NCBI GenBank assembly: GCA_021162125.1
Contig: JAGGZG010000346.1
Span: forward strand, 1 to 6,626
Length of the DNA stretch: 6,626 nt
From: Anaerolineae bacterium
GTDB taxonomy: Bacteria; Chloroflexota; Anaerolineae; JACIWR01
Direction: 5' to 3'
Part shown: piece by piece, positions 6,209 through 6,626 of the stretch
Numbering within the stretch: position 1 is the stretch's first letter
Layout of the letters: every line of letters begins with the position of its first letter
Notes under the pieces: model-generated
Databases searched by the model: none
What the model saw: only the letters and a program-made list of their open reading frames with translations
What the model was told of the DNA's origin: nothing
Program-made: the position numbers and the translations under genes

Positions 6209-6626
6209 CTTGGGAAAAGAGAGGAGCGGGCGTTCTCTAACGCCACTCTTGGGAAAAGTGAGGAGCAGGCGTTCTCTAACGCCGCTCCCGGTCCGCGCTA
6301 GAGAGCGCGGGCTCCTCAAATTCTCAGCTACTGATTATGGGTGACCACTTGGGAAAAGTGAGGAGCAGGCGTTCTCTAACGCCGCTCTTGGGAAAAGTGA
6401 GGAGCAGGCGTTCTTTAACGCCGCTCCCGGTCCGCGCTAGAGAGCGCGGGCTCCTCAAATTCTCAGCGGGCTCCTCAAATTCTCAGCTACTGATTATGGG
6501 TGATCACTTGGGAAAAGAGAGGAGCGGGCGTTCTCTAACGCCGCTCTTGGGAAAAGTGAGGAGCAGGCGTTCTTTAACGCCGCTCCCGGTCCGCGCTAGA
6601 GAGCGCGGGCTCCTCAAATTCTCAGC
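6209..6626. repeat. BIME-like array of hairpin repeats, cut by window end
   Basis: The array order is A1 (6209-6247), A2 (6248-6286), B1 (6287-6347), A3 (6348-6386), A4 (6387-6425), B2 (6426-6506), A5 (6507-6545), A6 (6546-6584), B3 (6585-6626, truncated). All A units are 39 bp. Each holds the stem-loop GGCGTT-CTYT-AACGCC, flanked by GAGC and GCTC that extend the stem past a one-base bulge; A1 has a change (ACTC) that weakens the outer stem. B units hold CCGCGCT-AGAG-AGCGCGG. Read on the minus strand, B has the same core as A (TGAGGAGC, then a stem with a CTCT loop), so the array alternates orientations as A, A, inverted B. No long reading frame or unique spacers are present. The layout matches REP/BIME elements, which are often spread by Y1 HUH transposases; no such gene is in the window. 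Confidence 0.9.
6448..6487. repeat. 20-bp tandem duplication inside unit B2
   Basis: GGGCTCCTCAAATTCTCAGC occurs at 6448-6467 and again directly at 6468-6487. B1 has one copy, which makes B2 81 bp instead of 61. It is a local slippage or unequal-exchange event that duplicates one arm (GCTCCTCA) able to pair with TGAGGAGC in the preceding A unit. It was not seen in B1; B3 stops before this can be judged. Confidence 0.9.

Noticed and set aside
6209..6626. CRISPR array
   Set aside because: Repeats are adjacent or separated by units that are themselves repeats; there are no unique spacers of even length, and no cas gene is visible.

Overview
The window looks like a chromosomal stretch from a moderately GC-rich bacterium. 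Chloroflexota is my best guess. It rests on three things: tandem substrate-binding-fold proteins with one fused to a von Willebrand A (VWA) domain, a TumE/DUF6516-type toxin-antitoxin pair, and dense intergenic hairpin repeats. No rRNA, tRNA or marker gene is present, so the assignment is inference.

Layout. Positions 1-306 hold the probable tail of an upstream gene, a perfect 12-bp-stem palindrome (43-73), and an open frame for a short membrane segment with no good start (up to 254). From 307 to 6068 all genes lie on the plus strand and are closely packed or overlapping, which suggests one transcription unit or a few. In order they are: an unrecognised 341-aa soluble protein (307-1332); a 68-aa zinc-ribbon protein with one membrane segment (1311-1517); a membrane-anchored substrate-binding-like protein (1545-2774); a membrane-anchored substrate-binding plus VWA protein with a complete MIDAS metal site (2786-4480); a toxin-antitoxin pair in antitoxin-toxin order (4515-4826, 4819-5205); and a two-helix membrane protein with a long coiled coil (5199-6068). 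A candidate terminator follows at 6111-6173. From 6209 to the window end there is an array of hairpin repeats that continues past the edge.

How the genes may work together. The two substrate-binding-fold proteins are probably ancient paralogues: they share VYPK and GPDS motifs at nearly identical spacing. No transporter permease or ATPase is present, so they are more likely surface sensing or adaptor proteins than ordinary uptake components. The VWA domain would give metal-dependent protein-protein contact outside the membrane, and the coiled-coil membrane protein could be an inside partner. The zinc-ribbon protein and its upstream neighbour form their own translationally overlapping pair. 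The toxin-antitoxin pair is visibly more AT-rich than the VWA gene before it and the membrane gene after it, which suggests a later insertion into an existing gene string.

The most notable non-coding signal is the 3' array. Its 39-bp A units carry a hairpin, and its B units carry a diverged copy of the same hairpin in the opposite orientation, with paired compensatory base changes in the stem. This is the architecture of REP/BIME elements.
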